Of a stretch of DNA of 11,802 nucleotides, positions 10,516-11,802 are shown one piece after another. The DNA lies in contig JBHLQK010000091.1 in assembly GCA_048884925.1 (NCBI GenBank), forward strand, positions 1 to 11,802, read 5' to 3'. Every line of letters starts with the position of its first letter. Positions within the stretch are counted from its first letter, which is position 1. Made by a program: the position numbers and the translations under genes. The stretch is from SMTZ1-83 sp048884925. Its GTDB lineage: Archaea > Asgardarchaeota > Thorarchaeia > Thorarchaeales > Thorarchaeaceae. The notes beneath the pieces were generated by a model, which saw only the letters and a list, made by a program, of their open reading frames with translations, was not told where the DNA came from and did not search any database.

Positions 10516-11802
10516 ATGACTAATCCTCTTGCCACCACCGAATCTGCCCAGGGCAACACCTTTAGGAGTATCCTGAGCAACAGGGATTACTCTCGTCTCT
10601 GGGCTGGACAACTTGTTTCTAATATTGGTACAGCAATCAGTTCACTGGCTCTTTTGTTCTATGCCTACAGTCTGACTCAGTCCGCATTGGCAATGGCAAT
10701 TTTGGCAATGATGCAGACGGCTCCAGTAGTTATCTTCGCCGGGTTTGTTGGTGTCTACGTTGACAGATGGAACAGAAAGACAATCATGATTGTGTCTGAC
10801 ATTATTCGATCCATCCTTATCCTCCTCATTCCACTAGCTGTATACTTCCCAGGAAACGTCCCCCCCATCTATTGGGTCTATACTCTGACATTCCTCTATG
10901 CAGTCGCAAACGCATGGTTCTTTCCTGCAAGAAGCGCCTCAATTCCGAATTTAGTAGAAGCCGATGAGCTAGTCGCTGCGAATTCCCTTTCCCAGATGAC
11001 ATTCCAGGTCGTACAACTTACCATTCCACCACTTGGGGGTGTACTTGTCGCACTCCTAGCCCCAGATTACTTTCTCGCTTTTGCAATAACGGCATCAACT
11101 TTCGCTCTTTCAGCAGCCTCCCTCTGGTCGATTAGCACTTCTCTTGTTCCCAAGGGCGCAATCAGCAAGGAGTCAGTGCGTACACAGGTCATTCAGGGTG
11201 GCAAGTACGTAGCAGGCAACTCCATTCTTCAATTCTTCTTTATCTTCGCCATTCTACTGGCAGGATCATCCGGAATACTCAATGCATTGATGATGCCTCA
11301 CCTTGAAGGCTACATTGGAGTCACAGAGGTCCAGTTCGGTATAATTCTGAGCGCTGGAGCTGCGGTAGGCACACTAACAGCATACGTACTTGGTACCAAG
11401 AAGAAGATTCCTTACCCCCTCTACCTTGTTTCGATTGCTGGCCTAGTCGCAGGTATCGCAGTCCTCGGTCTTGCATTCTCGACTGGGTTCTGGGGAGTGT
11501 TTCTGTCCTGGGCTCTCATTGGATCAGTTGATGTCATGCTCAACATTCCACTTGCCACTCTAATGCAGGACCTGGTTGTGGACAACTATCGAGGAAGAGT
11601 GTTTGCACTCCTCAATGTGGTTTTCACAGCAGTGCAAGTAATCGGAATGGCAGTGGGTGGAGTCTGGGCTGAGGCAGTGGCCTCAACTATCGCACCCCTG
11701 ATTGGCGCAGCCATCGGGCTTGCGGTAGTATCAGTTCTGGGTGTGCTTGTAGTATCCAAATGGGATCTACATGCCAAACTAGACATTATGCTGAATGACT
11801 CG
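10516..11802 (+). CDS. Major facilitator superfamily exporter, EntS/MefA-like (3' end outside window)
   Basis: A multi-helix transporter with 429 residues visible and no stop before the window ends, so probably only the C-terminus is missing. The N-terminal NRDYSRLWAGQLVSNIGTAI is the usual first helix of the MFS_3 group (enterobactin exporter EntS, macrolide efflux MefA). Motif A after helix 2 reads GVYVDRWNRKTIMI (normally GxxxDRxGRK). Helix 4-5 AWFFPARSASIPNLVEADEL and MTFQVVQLTIPPLGGVLVAL are equally typical, as is the second-half DNYRGRVFALLN. Drug or metabolite efflux is the likely role; the substrate is unknown. It starts at ATG 10516 with SD GAGGT (10503-10507) overlapping the end of micro-ORF B. 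Confidence 0.93.
   Translation, partial: MTNPLATTESAQGNTFRSILSNRDYSRLWAGQLVSNIGTAISSLALLFYAYSLTQSALAMAILAMMQTAPVVIFAGFVGVYVDRWNRKTIMIVSDIIRSILILLIPLAVYFPGNVPPIYWVYTLTFLYAVANAWFFPARSASIPNLVEADELVAANSLSQMTFQVVQLTIPPLGGVLVALLAPDYFLAFAITASTFALSAASLWSISTSLVPKGAISKESVRTQVIQGGKYVAGNSILQFFFIFAILLAGSSGILNALMMPHLEGYIGVTEVQFGIILSAGAAVGTLTAYVLGTKKKIPYPLYLVSIAGLVAGIAVLGLAFSTGFWGVFLSWALIGSVDVMLNIPLATLMQDLVVDNYRGRVFALLNVVFTAVQVIGMAVGGVWAEAVASTIAPLIGAAIGLAVVSVLGVLVVSKWDLHAKLDIMLNDS

Noticed and set aside
10324..10611. 95-codon minus-strand frame across the micro-ORFs
   Set aside because: It is antisense to three + strand ORFs with good SDs, and it has no SD of its own or recognisable domain.

Overview
The window looks like a chromosomal stretch of an archaeon, most likely an Asgard lineage such as Thorarchaeota; the exact lineage is inference. 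RNA polymerase subunit A'', ribosomal protein L30e, a short two-KH NusA, S12, S7 and EF-1alpha are all of the archaeal/eukaryotic type. Promoters are archaeal BRE/TATA type, and Shine-Dalgarno (SD) sites with TTG starts are common. EF-1alpha carries the 11-residue GEFEAG...GQT insertion shared by eukaryotes and the eocyte/TACK/Asgard side of the archaea. Base composition is close to even. One 100-N scaffold gap is present, so this is probably a metagenome assembly.

Layout. (1) 1-3613, information-processing block on the + strand: rpoA2 (open at the left edge), rpl30e, nusA, a small two-helix membrane protein, rps12 and rps7. The L30e-NusA and S12-S7 pairs are tightly spaced and each has its own candidate promoter. 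(2) 3614-8239, accessory block between S7 and EF-1alpha, where many archaea keep a compact str operon. It holds an EamA transporter, a tandem-SH3 protein coupled to an HxlR regulator, a minus-strand unknown gene divergent from a TfoX-like gene over a shared TATA element, a flavodoxin, a two-helix micro-protein, a truncated-looking Thr-rich surface protein, and a 65-codon ORF split by the scaffold gap. (3) 8150-9605: EF-1alpha with a strong promoter, a structured leader and a hairpin terminator. (4) 9641-10106: membrane protein with a C-terminal zinc ribbon. (5) 10107-11802: a 187-base regulatory region with inverted and direct repeats and a TATA box, then two tiny related ORFs of 36 and 31 codons, then an MFS exporter that runs off the right edge.

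The most unusual part is the last unit. Two paralogous micro-ORFs, MAL...TQAVAYA... and MAL...TRAIAYA..., are each followed by an SD that overlaps their own stop codon and leads into the next gene. Together they form a three-gene transcript with the MFS exporter, behind a cluster of TGTGAC half-sites. They may be regulatory leader peptides or a family of small basic proteins. Other points of interest are a 22-base dispersed repeat at two gene 3' ends, a recurrent promoter element (CGAAA-CGTTAAA), TTG starts on four translation/transcription genes, and evidence that the N-gap is artificial because its flanks share 11 identical bases.
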